From G021776435 sp046756245 (GTDB taxonomy: Bacteria > Pseudomonadota > Alphaproteobacteria > Caulobacterales > Parvularculaceae), in the NCBI GenBank assembly GCA_046756245.1, contig JBHHVZ010000004.1, positions 1 through 60,326 on the forward strand: DNA of 60,326 nt, in the 5' to 3' direction. Position 1 is the first letter of the stretch; each line of letters opens with the position of its first letter. Of this stretch, positions 1-8,223 are shown piece after piece. A model generated the notes under the pieces. That model was not told the origin of the DNA and made no database searches. It saw only the letters and a program-made list of their open reading frames with translations. Position numbers and translations under genes: made by a program.

Positions 1-412
1 CGCCTTCGTTCCAGTAGTTTATTGCCTGACCCGAGGGATAAAGATCCGACAGCTGCGCCACACTCATACCGACGTGCGCTCCTTCTCGCGTCGAAATCGC
101 CGATGACTGCGTAGAGAGCGAATAGACCGTAGGCAGCATATTGAAATTCGCTGTAACTACGACGCCTTTGCAAACTGTTACAGCCATCTCCATGACCTCC
201 GCCCCGACTTCCTCGCTGTACCGGCGATCGGCTCTAACGGGAAGATTAAGAGCCGCCACCTCAGACTCGGTCATCCCCAATTTCAAAGGACCGATACTGT
301 CGGCGGCAAGGAGAAGATCGCCGGCGCAATCCTCGGCTGCGGCTGTGGATACAAGAATAATGCCTGCGAGAAGTCCGAATACTGATAACTGTATATTGAT
401 ACGTGCAGACAT
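1..412 (-). CDS. Secreted hypothetical protein, 3' end cut by window edge
   Basis: The minus-strand reading frame from ATG at 412 stays open to base 1 (137 residues seen, no stop), so the gene continues outside the window. It begins with a signal peptide: short Arg-containing n-region, hydrophobic stretch VFGLLAGIILVSTAAA, then a likely cut before EDC. After it comes IGPLKLGMTESEVAAL, which resembles the G-M-T/S-x-x-E-V motif of small periplasmic or SmpA/BamE-like repeats; that similarity is only suggestive. The gene starts 12 nt after the metG stop in the same direction, so the two are probably co-transcribed. Function unknown. Confidence 0.6.
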   Translation of the reverse strand, partial: MSARINIQLSVFGLLAGIILVSTAAAEDCAGDLLLAADSIGPLKLGMTESEVAALNLPVRADRRYSEEVGAEVMEMAVTVCKGVVVTANFNMLPTVYSLSTQSSAISTREGAHVGMSVAQLSDLYPSGQAINYWNEG

Positions 413-424
413 CGCCCCACTCCC

Positions 425-2131
425 TCACGCCGCCCCGAACCGCTCCCGCCATTCGGCGACCTGTTCGTCCTCGATCTTCCTGAACAGGACGTCGGGCGGC
501 GCGAATTTGTGGCCGGGTTTCAGCACTTGAAGCGCGGCCTTGGCGTCGGTGGGCCAGCGGCCCGCCTCATTCGGGTCGAGGCCGAAAATCGCGAACATCT
601 TATCGGCTGCGAACGGAATGACGGGCGCGGACAGCGCCGCGTAAAGCGGAATGAGATTGAGCGCGCAGCGCACGGCGGCCGCGGCGCCCTCCCTGTCTTC
701 CTTGATCTTCGTCCACGGCGCGGCGACTTGCAGATATTCGTTGCCGAGAACCCAGATCGCGCGCAGCTCCACAAACGCCTTTCGAAACTCCATCGCTTCG
801 AGCGCGTCGGTATACGCCCCTATACGCGCGTCGAGTTCGGCCGCGAGCTTTTTCTCGGTCTCGCCATAGGCGCCGCCTTCGGGAACCGCCTCGCCGAAGC
901 GGGCGGCGCAAAACCGCGTAATGCGATTGACGAAATTGCCGAGCACGTCGGCGAGGTCCTTGTTCGCGACGGATGCGAAATGTTCGAGCGTGAACGAGGC
1001 GTCGTCGGACTCGGGCGCGTTCGCCATCAGATGCCAGCGCCAATAGTCCGCCGGCAAGAGCTCCAAAGCCTGATCCATGAAAATGCCGCGGTTCTCGCTC
1101 GTGGAAAACTTGCCGCCATACCAGGTAAGCCAGTTCAGGGACTTCAGCGTGTCGACCGTCTTCCACGGTTCCTCCGAACCCAGAATGGTGCATGGAAAGC
1201 TCACCGCGTGAAAGGCGACATTGTCCTTGCCCATGAACTGCACGTAAGCGACGTCGCCGGCGCCGTCGTCGAGCCGCCACCAGCGCCGCCAGTTCCCGCC
1301 GGTCGCCTCGGCCCATTCCTCGGTCGCGCCGATATATTCGATCGGCGCGTCGAACCAGACATAAAAGACCTTGTTCTCGAAACCCGGCCGCGGCTTGCCG
1401 TCGCGTTCGACCGGAATGCCCCAGTAAAGGTCGCGGGTGATGGTGCGGTCGCGCAAACCTTCCTTCAGCCATTTCAAGGCGATTGATTTCGTCAGTTGCG
1501 GCCAGTGCGGTCGCGAGGCGACCCAGTCGGCGATGCGCTGCTGCATTTTCGATTGCAATAGATAAAGGTGCTTGGTTTCGCGCGTCTCGAGATTGCGCGA
1601 GCCGGAAATCGCCGAATAGGGATTGATAAGATCGACCGGGTCGAGCAATCGCCCGCAACTCTCGCACTGGTCGCCGCGCGCTTTTTCATAACCGCATTCG
1701 GGGCAGGTCCCTTCCACGTAGCGGTCGGGCAGGAAGCGCTGGTCGTCGATCGAATAAACCTGCTTGTCGTTGCGCTCCTCGACAAGGCCCTTGTCTTCCA
1801 GCACGGCGGCGAAGTGCTGGGTGAGGCGATGGTTGGGCGGGTTCGACGAGCGCCCGAAATGATCGAAGGAAAGGCCGAAGGCGTCGCCGGCGCGCTTTTG
1901 AATCTCATATTGGTCGGCGCAATATTCCTCCGCCGTCTGGCCGGCGGCGCGGGCGGCGAGTTCGGCCGGGGTGCCGTGCTCGTCGGTGGCGCAGATGAAG
2001 AGGACTTCGTGCCCTTGCGCCCGTTTGAACCGCGCATAGACGTCGGCGGGCAGCATCGAGCCGACCAGATTGCCGAGATGCTTGACGCCGTTGATGTAGG
2101 GCAGCGCCGAGGTGATGAGAATGCGGGCCAT
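425..2131 (-). CDS. metG: Methionyl-tRNA synthetase
   Basis: Class I aminoacyl-tRNA synthetase that charges tRNA-Met in the cytoplasm. The 568-residue protein starts MARILITSALPYING and carries the HIGH-type signature HLGN near residue 18, a zinc knuckle of the form CPEC...CESC near residues 145-160, and the KMSKS-type loop as KFSTS. The length fits the short single-domain form without the C-terminal tRNA-binding extension. The frame is open upstream to 2350, but that stretch encodes a repeat-derived peptide (PSPFQGEG) and no MetRS homology, so ATG 2131 is chosen. Confidence 0.96.
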   Translation of the reverse strand: MARILITSALPYINGVKHLGNLVGSMLPADVYARFKRAQGHEVLFICATDEHGTPAELAARAAGQTAEEYCADQYEIQKRAGDAFGLSFDHFGRSSNPPNHRLTQHFAAVLEDKGLVEERNDKQVYSIDDQRFLPDRYVEGTCPECGYEKARGDQCESCGRLLDPVDLINPYSAISGSRNLETRETKHLYLLQSKMQQRIADWVASRPHWPQLTKSIALKWLKEGLRDRTITRDLYWGIPVERDGKPRPGFENKVFYVWFDAPIEYIGATEEWAEATGGNWRRWWRLDDGAGDVAYVQFMGKDNVAFHAVSFPCTILGSEEPWKTVDTLKSLNWLTWYGGKFSTSENRGIFMDQALELLPADYWRWHLMANAPESDDASFTLEHFASVANKDLADVLGNFVNRITRFCAARFGEAVPEGGAYGETEKKLAAELDARIGAYTDALEAMEFRKAFVELRAIWVLGNEYLQVAAPWTKIKEDREGAAAAVRCALNLIPLYAALSAPVIPFAADKMFAIFGLDPNEAGRWPTDAKAALQVLKPGHKFAPPDVLFRKIEDEQVAEWRERFGAA

Positions 2132-2214
2132 GTCGCTCTTTCGGTTTTGCGCCAGAGTTATAGTACGGAACTGCTGCGGAGATGACTCATGCGAGAGCGG
2201 CGAACGCTGTGGAA

Positions 2215-2241
2215 TCCCCTCCCCTTGGAAAGGGGAGGGGA
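2215..2241. repeat. C/G-rich palindrome in the metG upstream gap
   Basis: Perfect 12-bp inverted repeat (TCCCCTCCCCTT and its complement) around a 3-nt loop. It resembles the hairpin arms of the larger elements at 15.1, 16.4, 18.8 and 19.0 kb. It lies in the 322-bp space 2132-2453, between metG and the next gene. I see no gene there. Confidence 0.7.
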
Positions 2242-2453
2242 ACCACGCTGCGCCATCGGTCATGGCCAGTGCAGGTCGGTATAAAGGGTAGCGGGCGCGC
2301 CGGACAAGGCCGGGTAATCGGGCGAAGCCCGCTTGCCCTTGTTTTTGCATTGTTTCACCCGGCAGGCCGGCCCTAAAACTCAGGACCGACCCGCCGGGCG
2401 CCTGGAGGGCTACGCCTCCCCCAAAGAACTGCAGTCGACTTTCGGCGGATCTC

Positions 2454-2915
2454 TTAAGCCGCCTGCTGTTGAAACTGCGCTAAGAACGCGCGAACCGCAT
2501 CGAGTCCGTCGAGCACCGCCTGAAGCGCCTCGGCCCGGCCGATATCGTTGGCGTAGGCGACGGCGAAAGCGACGAAGCCGAACAGGCCCAGAAGCCGCGC
2601 CGGCCCGCGTCCTGCGCTCAAAAAAAGCGCCGCCGCCGCGACGATCTCGACCGGCGCCGCAAAACCGCTCGCCTCGAAATTCTGCACGACCGCCCGCAGC
2701 GCCGCCGGCCCGCCGCTCTGGGCGGCGGCGAGCGCCTCCGGCCCCATCCCGCCGGTGAAATGCAGCGCGCCCAGATAGGTTAGAAGTCCCGCGCACGCTC
2801 CCTGCCCGATATTGCGCCCGAAATTCAGGGTCGAAGCCAGCGGCGCCCAAACGGACGTCCTGCTCGGCCGCGTGTCGTATATCGGCCCCCTGCCCTTGAT
2901 CGCCGTCATCGCCAT
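2454..2915 (-). CDS. Hypothetical membrane-associated protein
   Basis: A 153-residue protein of unknown function. It has an N-terminal region that may contact the membrane (GACAGLLTYLGALHF), a clear hydrophobic helix at roughly residues 88-120 (IVAAAALFLS, LLGLFGFVAFAVAYA) and an Ala/Gln-rich tail. Codon use matches its neighbours. It is transcribed in the same direction as metG but is separated from it by over 300 bp. I do not recognise a family. Confidence 0.6.
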   Translation of the reverse strand: MAMTAIKGRGPIYDTRPSRTSVWAPLASTLNFGRNIGQGACAGLLTYLGALHFTGGMGPEALAAAQSGGPAALRAVVQNFEASGFAAPVEIVAAAALFLSAGRGPARLLGLFGFVAFAVAYANDIGRAEALQAVLDGLDAVRAFLAQFQQQAA

Positions 2916-3097
2916 TGCGCTTCTCCCGTTCGGCGGCGGCTCCGAAGCCGGTCAGGCTGCGGCCCGCCGACGCTCTCATCTAAGAATGAGATAATGGCGC
3001 AAAATGGGACGGGAACAGGCGATACGGCGCCGAACGGTCACGCCGGCGCAATTATCCGTTACCGCAAACCGGATGACTGGCGGTTCCACATGCGGAA

Positions 3098-4519
3098 TCA
3101 ATCATGCGCCGCGGCTTTCGCCCAGTCGCGCTCGACCTGGCGCGACGTCCACAAGAAAGCGGCCATGGCGCCGAGCACGGCGAGAGTCACCGAAGTCATT
3201 GAAACCTGCAGCGCCAGCGCGTCGCCCATCGTCGGAACCAGCAGGCTGCTCGCAAAACCCACATAGGTCGGCCCGAAACCGAGCGCGATCATGTTCAGGA
3301 TAAAGAAGAAAATCGCCGTCGACAGCGCCCGGATCGACACCGGCGCGAGGGTCTGGGCGAGCGCGAAACAGGGGCCGAGATAAAACCCGACCGTCAGATG
3401 CACCGGCGTCCAGAGAATGAGCGAGAGAACCGGATCGTTCGCCCAAACGGCGGCGACGAAAAAGGGCGCGTTGACGAGCAATGAGACCGCCGGCACGATT
3501 CCGTACATCGCTTTATTTTTCGCGGCCAGCCTGTCGACGATCTGACCGCCCAGAAACGTGCCCGCCGCATAGGCGGTGCCGTTGATGATCCCGAGCCAGA
3601 ACGTCACTTCGACACGGGAGAAGTCAGGGTGCGAGCGCGCGAAATAATCGACGATCCAGGCTCCGTTCGCATAGGCCGCGAACGAGGCAAGCGTCATGCC
3701 GGCGACGACGCCGCGATAGGTTGGAATGGACAAGAGATGCTTCGCCGCGCGCCAGAGGATTGCAAGCTCGCGAAAAGCCGGGTTCGCCCAGCTTTCCGGA
3801 AGCGCGCGAGTCGTGAAATGAATAACGCGCTCGGTCGCGCCTTCCGGCGCCGTCGCGCGCATGGCCTTAAAGGCGTCCTCGCGTCCCGGAGCGTCGGACG
3901 CGCCGCGCTCGGGCTCGCGTACCGTCAGCTTCAGGACTATCGCAAGCAGCACGCCGGGCAGGCCCACAGCAATAAACGCTGCGCGCCAGTTCACATTGTA
4001 GGCGAGCCAGCCGCCGCCGAGATAGGCGAGCGTAATGCCGATCGGAATGCCGAGCGCGTATATCGCCAGCGCACCGGCGCGCTTTTCCATCGGAAAATAG
4101 TCCGAGATCAGCGAATGCGCCGGCGGACTGCCGCCGGCCTCGCCGACGCCGACCCCGACGCGCGCCAGCGCCAACTGCGCGAAGTTCTGCGCAACGCCGG
4201 ATAGCGCAGTGAACGCCGACCACGCAGCAAGCGCCAATGAGATAATGTTGACCCGGTTCGTGCGGTCGGCGAGCCGCGCGATCGGAATGCCCAGCGTCGT
4301 GTAGAGTACGGCGAAGGCGAAGCCTTTCAATATGCCGAGCCGCCAGTCGGCGAGCCCGAGATCGTCCTTGATCGCCGGCGATATGATGCCGATGATCTGT
4401 CGGTCGATGAAATTGAACGTATAAACCGCCGTAAGCAGGAAAAGCACATAATAACGATAGGCGCCGGCCGGCGCTTTCTTCGCCGGTACTGCTTGCGTCA
4501 CTGCGCCGTCACCCTGCAT
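3098..4519 (-). CDS. Spinster-like MFS transporter
   Basis: A 473-residue inner-membrane secondary transporter with about 12 predicted helices. Helix 1 carries FNFIDRQI, typical of the Spns (spinster) branch of the major facilitator superfamily. The loop between helices 2 and 3 has the MFS motif-A-like ARLADRTNR, and GVGVGEAGGSPPAHSLISD follows in helix 4-5 as in that branch. A long cytoplasmic loop sits mid-protein (about residues 200-255). Substrate cannot be read from sequence; proteobacterial relatives are usually annotated only as MFS transporters. The quinone oxidoreductase gene at 4609 is divergent. Confidence 0.88.
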   Translation of the reverse strand: MQGDGAVTQAVPAKKAPAGAYRYYVLFLLTAVYTFNFIDRQIIGIISPAIKDDLGLADWRLGILKGFAFAVLYTTLGIPIARLADRTNRVNIISLALAAWSAFTALSGVAQNFAQLALARVGVGVGEAGGSPPAHSLISDYFPMEKRAGALAIYALGIPIGITLAYLGGGWLAYNVNWRAAFIAVGLPGVLLAIVLKLTVREPERGASDAPGREDAFKAMRATAPEGATERVIHFTTRALPESWANPAFRELAILWRAAKHLLSIPTYRGVVAGMTLASFAAYANGAWIVDYFARSHPDFSRVEVTFWLGIINGTAYAAGTFLGGQIVDRLAAKNKAMYGIVPAVSLLVNAPFFVAAVWANDPVLSLILWTPVHLTVGFYLGPCFALAQTLAPVSIRALSTAIFFFILNMIALGFGPTYVGFASSLLVPTMGDALALQVSMTSVTLAVLGAMAAFLWTSRQVERDWAKAAAHD

Positions 4520-4608
4520 TTATCTGCGCCTCATCGTTTATCGCCGGCGCGACCATGCGTAAGATGCGCATATCCTGCAAGCAAAACCGCAATGAGGAGA
4601 TCTAGTCG

Positions 4609-5607
4609 ATGAAAGCGATGATGAGTCTTGAACCCGGCGGACCGGAATCGCTAACGCTGCAGGAAATCGCGACTCCTGCGCCGGGACCGGGCCAGATCCG
4701 CATCGCCGTCAAGGCGGCCGGCGTCAATTTTCCCGACACGCTGATCATCCGCGATCTCTATCAGTTCCGCCCGCCGCGCCCGTTCGCTCCGGGCAGCGAA
4801 ATCGCCGGCGTGGTCGACGCGATCGGCGACGGCGTCGAAGGTTTCACCGAAGGCGACCGCGTGCTGGCGATGGGCGTCAATGGCGGCTACGCCACGCACT
4901 TCATCGCCGAAGCACGGGCGGCCGTGAAAATTCCCGACGCCATGCCGTTCGATGAAGCCGCCGGATTTTTGATGACCTACGGCACTTCCCATTACGCTTT
5001 GAAAGATCGCGCGCACATGAAGCCCGGCGAAACGCTGCTGGTTCTCGGCGCCGCGGGCGGCGTCGGCGCGGCCGCCGTCGAGCTTGGCGAGGCGATGGGC
5101 GCAAAGGTGATCGCCGCTGTCTCCTCGGAAGAAAAGGCGACGTTCTGCAGGGAACTCGGCGCGGATGAAACGCTCGTCTATCCGAAGGGCGATCTCGATC
5201 GCGACGCGCAGAAGGCGCTTTCAACGGAGATCAAACAGCTCGCAGAGGGCGAGGGCGCGGACGTCGTCTATGACGCGGTCGGCGGCGCCTACGCCGAACC
5301 CGCTTTGCGCGCGCTTGGCTGGGAAGGCCGCTATCTCGTTATCGGCTTTCCCGCCGGCATTCCCTCGATTCCGCTCAATCTCACTTTGCTCAAGACCATT
5401 CAGATCGTCGGCGTCTTCTGGGGCGCGTTCACCATGCGCAACCCCAAAGAGCATGCACAAAACATCGCTGAACTGTTTGCGTTATATGAAGACGGTAAAA
5501 TCCGTCCCCGGATTACGGCGCGCTTTCCGCTTGAAGAAGCGGCGAAAGCGCTTTCGCTTATCGAAAGCCGGCGGGCGACCGGAAAAATCGTGCTGACGGT
5601 CGACTGA
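4609..5607 (+). CDS. NADPH:quinone oxidoreductase-like zinc-free MDR protein
   Basis: A 332-residue medium-chain dehydrogenase/reductase. The N-terminal GroES-like domain contains VNFPDTLIIRDLYQFRP and the G-E-I-A-G-V type segment GSEIAGVVDAIGDGVEGF. The Rossmann domain has GAAGGVGAAAVELGEAMGA (about residues 145-163) followed by the basic/acidic coenzyme-specificity region. Zinc ligands of alcohol dehydrogenases are absent, which fits the quinone oxidoreductase class (one- or two-electron reduction of quinones or enones with NADPH). A GAGGAG ribosome site lies 8 nt before the ATG. The gene is apparently monocistronic. Confidence 0.88.
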   Translation: MKAMMSLEPGGPESLTLQEIATPAPGPGQIRIAVKAAGVNFPDTLIIRDLYQFRPPRPFAPGSEIAGVVDAIGDGVEGFTEGDRVLAMGVNGGYATHFIAEARAAVKIPDAMPFDEAAGFLMTYGTSHYALKDRAHMKPGETLLVLGAAGGVGAAAVELGEAMGAKVIAAVSSEEKATFCRELGADETLVYPKGDLDRDAQKALSTEIKQLAEGEGADVVYDAVGGAYAEPALRALGWEGRYLVIGFPAGIPSIPLNLTLLKTIQIVGVFWGAFTMRNPKEHAQNIAELFALYEDGKIRPRITARFPLEEAAKALSLIESRRATGKIVLTVD

Positions 5608-5690
5608 CGACGCGCTATTTTGGGAAATGCTCGCAATTTCTTTTCCGTTGGCTCCCAGCCAAATCTTTTTATTGAGTGCTTCATGTCAGA

Positions 5691-5720
5691 TTGTATTCAT
5701 GTATTAATACATGAATACAA
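5691..5720. repeat. Perfect 30-bp AT-rich palindrome
   Basis: Fifteen bases (TTGTATTCATGTATT) are followed immediately by their exact reverse complement, with no loop. It sits in an AT-rich stretch (about 5620-5820) unlike the surrounding GC-rich DNA, 83 bp after the oxidoreductase stop and about 107 bp before the next coding start. The loopless symmetry and lack of an adjacent T-run argue for a protein-binding operator more than for a terminator, but this is inference. Confidence 0.75.
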
Positions 5721-5826
5721 CTAAATGGCCACTCTTTTTTGCCGCAATGGCTAAAAAAATAACTTGAGTTGACGTCCGTGCTACAATCATGATGATGGCC
5801 TGTACATAATAATCAGGGAGACAGAG

Positions 5827-6180
5827 ATAACCGATTCTGGCGTTGTTCTGCTGATCCTGCTGCTATTCGTCTATTTCATTCCGACAATGATCGCCGCCGG
5901 TCGCAAACACCGCAACGAATCGGCGATCGGCGTCGTCAACCTGTTTTTAGGTTGGACGCTCGTGGGCTGGGTCGGCGCCTTCGCCTGGGCGCTGACGGCG
6001 CAGGAAAAGCTGGCGTCCGCATCGGCTGAAAGCATAGACGCAAACGGCGCGCGAATAGCCGCCGATCTGGAACGGTTGGTGGCGCTAAAGGAATCGGGCG
6101 CGCTGAGCGAGGAGGAGTTCGAAAACGCCAAGAAACGTGTGCTGGCCGGCGAGCGCGAAATGCCTTGGAAGACCGAATAA
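5827..6180 (+). CDS. Superinfection-immunity-like membrane protein with SHOCT tail
   Basis: Small inner-membrane protein. From 5827 it reads ITDSGVVLLILLLFVYFIPT (first helix), a short loop, then NLFLGWTLVGWVGAFAWALT (second helix). This is the pattern of the Imm_superinfect family, named after a phage superinfection-immunity protein. The C-terminus (about residues 83-112) is a SHOCT-like helix pair, LVALKESGALSEEEFENAKK. The first ATG (5887) would delete most of helix 1. An AGGGAG ribosome site at 5815-5820 is spaced correctly for the ATA codon at 5827, so a non-AUG start is the best reading; the frame is closed upstream by TGA at 5770. Family call is good, start uncertain, role in this cell unknown. 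Confidence 0.68.
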   Translation: MTDSGVVLLILLLFVYFIPTMIAAGRKHRNESAIGVVNLFLGWTLVGWVGAFAWALTAQEKLASASAESIDANGARIAADLERLVALKESGALSEEEFENAKKRVLAGEREMPWKTE

Positions 6181-6376
6181 CCGTGGGATACGGCCGGGCT
6201 TTTTTGAGGCAAGAATCGCCGCGGCTTGTCTAGTCGTTTTTTCGGTCGCTGAGAGCTCAGCTCCAGTGACACGCTAGGTCTTATTCAATGCTTCGCGCAT
6301 TTCTTGTCCGTAAAGCATTCCGGACGTCAGCGCGCCTTGAGCGCTTGCAGCTGGCGGAAACGCCGAATTTGTAAGT

Positions 6377-7549
6377 TTAGGAAGAAACAGCGAAGAAGAA
6401 CGCCGCCGATGTCAGCGCCGCGAGCGACAACGCGACCGGCGCCGCGCTCCATCCGCTCGCCGAAACGGCGGCCGCGACAACCGGCGGGCCCAGCCATGAA
6501 CCGATGTTCAAAAACTGAATGACGAGCCCGTTGCTCGAACCGACAAGCATCGGCGAGGGCGCGTGAGACGGAACCAGCGCGAACACGGACGACGGAATGA
6601 ACCCCGAAAACGCCGAAAAGGCCAGCAGGGCGGCGACCGATACCCAGATCGGCAGGCCGGCCGGAAACGTCAGGAACGGACAGATCGCGATGCCGGCGGC
6701 GCCGACCAGCGCCAGGCTGCGCGCAGGCGCGCCGCGCTGCAACAGCCAGGCGGAAATGACGTTGCCGGGAATGCTCACTGCGGCGAAGGCGGCGGCGATC
6801 ATCGCAGCAAAAGAAAGCGAAACGCCGCGCGCTTCCATCAGCCACACCGGAATGAACGCAAGAAGCGAAAGATAGGCGAAGGAATAGGCCCCGAAACCGG
6901 CGCCGATGAAAACGATCGCGCGCGCGCCGAGCACGCGGCGGAGCGCGTCGAGCCCGCGCGCCGGGGCGATGTTTCTCGGCGGAGCGGGCACGCTCAGCAC
7001 GAAGGCGACGAAAACTATCATCGCCGCCAGTCCCAGCAGATTCCAGAAGCCGCGCCAGCCGACCGCTTCGAGCAGGAAAGGCGCGGCGGCGAGACTCGCC
7101 GCCACGCCGACCGGCATGAAGGCGCCCCAGGCGCCGAGCACCGGGTTGCGGTCTCTCGCGGCCGCTTCCGCCGCAAGCAGCGTCGGCGCCGCAGTGATGA
7201 TCACAGCATAGCCGACACCCTCGAGTATGCGGCCCGCAACGAACAGCCCCGCTCCCCCTGCCCCCGCGCCGATGAAATTTCCGAGCGCCGTGGCGATCAG
7301 GCCGGTCGTGATCATCCGCTTGGCGCCGAGCCGGTCGGCGAGCGCGCCGGCGGCGAAGCCGAGCAATGCGCCGATAATGTTGAAGGCCGAAACCGCAACG
7401 CCGGCCTCAATGAGCGACAGCGTGAAGTCGGTCTGCAACGCCGGCAGGGCGGGCGGCATCTTGCCCACATTAAGGGCGCTCATCACGCCGCAAAGATAAA
7501 TGAGCGCGATCCGCGCCCACGGCGTTGCGTCTTTGGTTGTCGCGCCCAT
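6377..7549 (-). CDS. MFS transporter, CynX/NimT-like
   Basis: A 390-residue 12-helix major facilitator protein. It has GALADRLGAKRM between helices 2 and 3 (motif A), GRILEGVGYAVIITAAPTLL in helix 4, and a proline-rich central loop (PAPPRNIAPARG, about residue 190) dividing two six-helix halves. The overall look is that of the CynX/NimT/sugar-exporter-like set, but the substrate is not determinable. Short intergenic spaces on both sides and no partner gene suggest it is transcribed alone. Confidence 0.82.
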   Translation of the reverse strand: MGATTKDATPWARIALIYLCGVMSALNVGKMPPALPALQTDFTLSLIEAGVAVSAFNIIGALLGFAAGALADRLGAKRMITTGLIATALGNFIGAGAGGAGLFVAGRILEGVGYAVIITAAPTLLAAEAAARDRNPVLGAWGAFMPVGVAASLAAAPFLLEAVGWRGFWNLLGLAAMIVFVAFVLSVPAPPRNIAPARGLDALRRVLGARAIVFIGAGFGAYSFAYLSLLAFIPVWLMEARGVSLSFAAMIAAAFAAVSIPGNVISAWLLQRGAPARSLALVGAAGIAICPFLTFPAGLPIWVSVAALLAFSAFSGFIPSSVFALVPSHAPSPMLVGSSNGLVIQFLNIGSWLGPPVVAAAVSASGWSAAPVALSLAALTSAAFFFAVSS

Positions 7550-7602
7550 GACCGGCGCTTATAGGCCGGTTTCGCTCGGTTAAGGAAGTCGGCCAAATCG
7601 TC

Positions 7603-7995
7603 TCATGGCAGGCCGGGAAAGCTTTCGACGAACTGTATTTTCAGATCTGGAAAACTGTCTACATACTGAATTTTGAAATCCGGAAAGCTTTCCACGAAAC
7701 GCCAGGCGCCGCACGTGTCGGGAAAACTGTCGACAATCTTGACCCTGAGATCAGGAAAGCTGTCGACGATCTGAACCCTGATGTCGGGGAAACTCGCGAC
7801 GACCTGCACGTTTCCATACAGCGGCGCGCCCGCAAGCGTGCAATCGGGCGCCGGGGTTTCTGCGTCCGACGGCGTGGTCGCGGCCGCCGACAGGAGAACA
7901 GCGGCGGGTAAACGGGATGAAAACCGGGCCATGCGCGAAGCCATAACCGCGCGGGCGGCCGGAATTATGGCCGTCCCGGCCGGAAAATTTGACAT
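7603..7995 (-). CDS. Secreted tandem-repeat protein, septoil (7_1) knot-like
   Basis: A 130-residue protein. The second half is six copies of a short motif, consensus (V/I)(Q/K)(I/V)V(D/E)SFPD(L/F/I). SFP occurs at residues 68, 79, 90, 103, 114 and 125, a period of 11 with one 13-residue step that contains TCGAW. This pattern matches what I recall of the small '7(1) septoil knot' family, whose chain is predicted or observed to form a seven-crossing torus knot; function unknown. Two cysteines (52 and 95) could form a disulfide. The N-terminus has a hydrophobic stretch (LPAAVLLSAAATTPSDA) consistent with export. Starts at 7995, 7944 or 7932 are possible; AGGAAG lies 11 nt before the 7995 ATG, while the later ATGs give a more ordinary signal peptide. 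Confidence 0.72.
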   Translation of the reverse strand: MSNFPAGTAIIPAARAVMASRMARFSSRLPAAVLLSAAATTPSDAETPAPDCTLAGAPLYGNVQVVASFPDIRVQIVDSFPDLRVKIVDSFPDTCGAWRFVESFPDFKIQYVDSFPDLKIQFVESFPGLP

Positions 7996-8223
7996 TTGGC
8001 CTGAAACTTCCTATCTCCGCCGCGAATGCTGCGGTGCAGCGCGCGCAACCGACGCGCCTTGAAAGGCCGTCCCACCATAAGACGCAGCGCAAGGAACGCT
8101 CCGCCCGGCATTCGCAAGGGATGACGCATCGCTTTGCTTTGGCGGAAGAGCGGCGCGTTGGGAATTGAAGCGCCGCCTCGATCGACGGACCTTGAGGGTC
8201 CGCCCGCAAAAAGACAATCACAT

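Noticed and set aside
2132..2350. N-terminal extension of metG to 2350
   Set aside because: The extra residues are encoded by a C/G palindrome and lack MetRS homology; ATG 2131 gives the standard N-terminus.
6181..6210. Possible terminator after the superinfection-immunity-like gene (CCGT-GGGAT-ACGG then GGGCTTTTTT)
   Set aside because: The stem is only 4 bp with an intervening CCGGG before the T-run, too weak to list.
7606..7800. Regularly spaced 33-bp DNA repeats that look like a small CRISPR or minisatellite
   Set aside because: The repeats are in frame, degenerate at third codon positions and encode the SFPD protein motif; there are no unique spacers.
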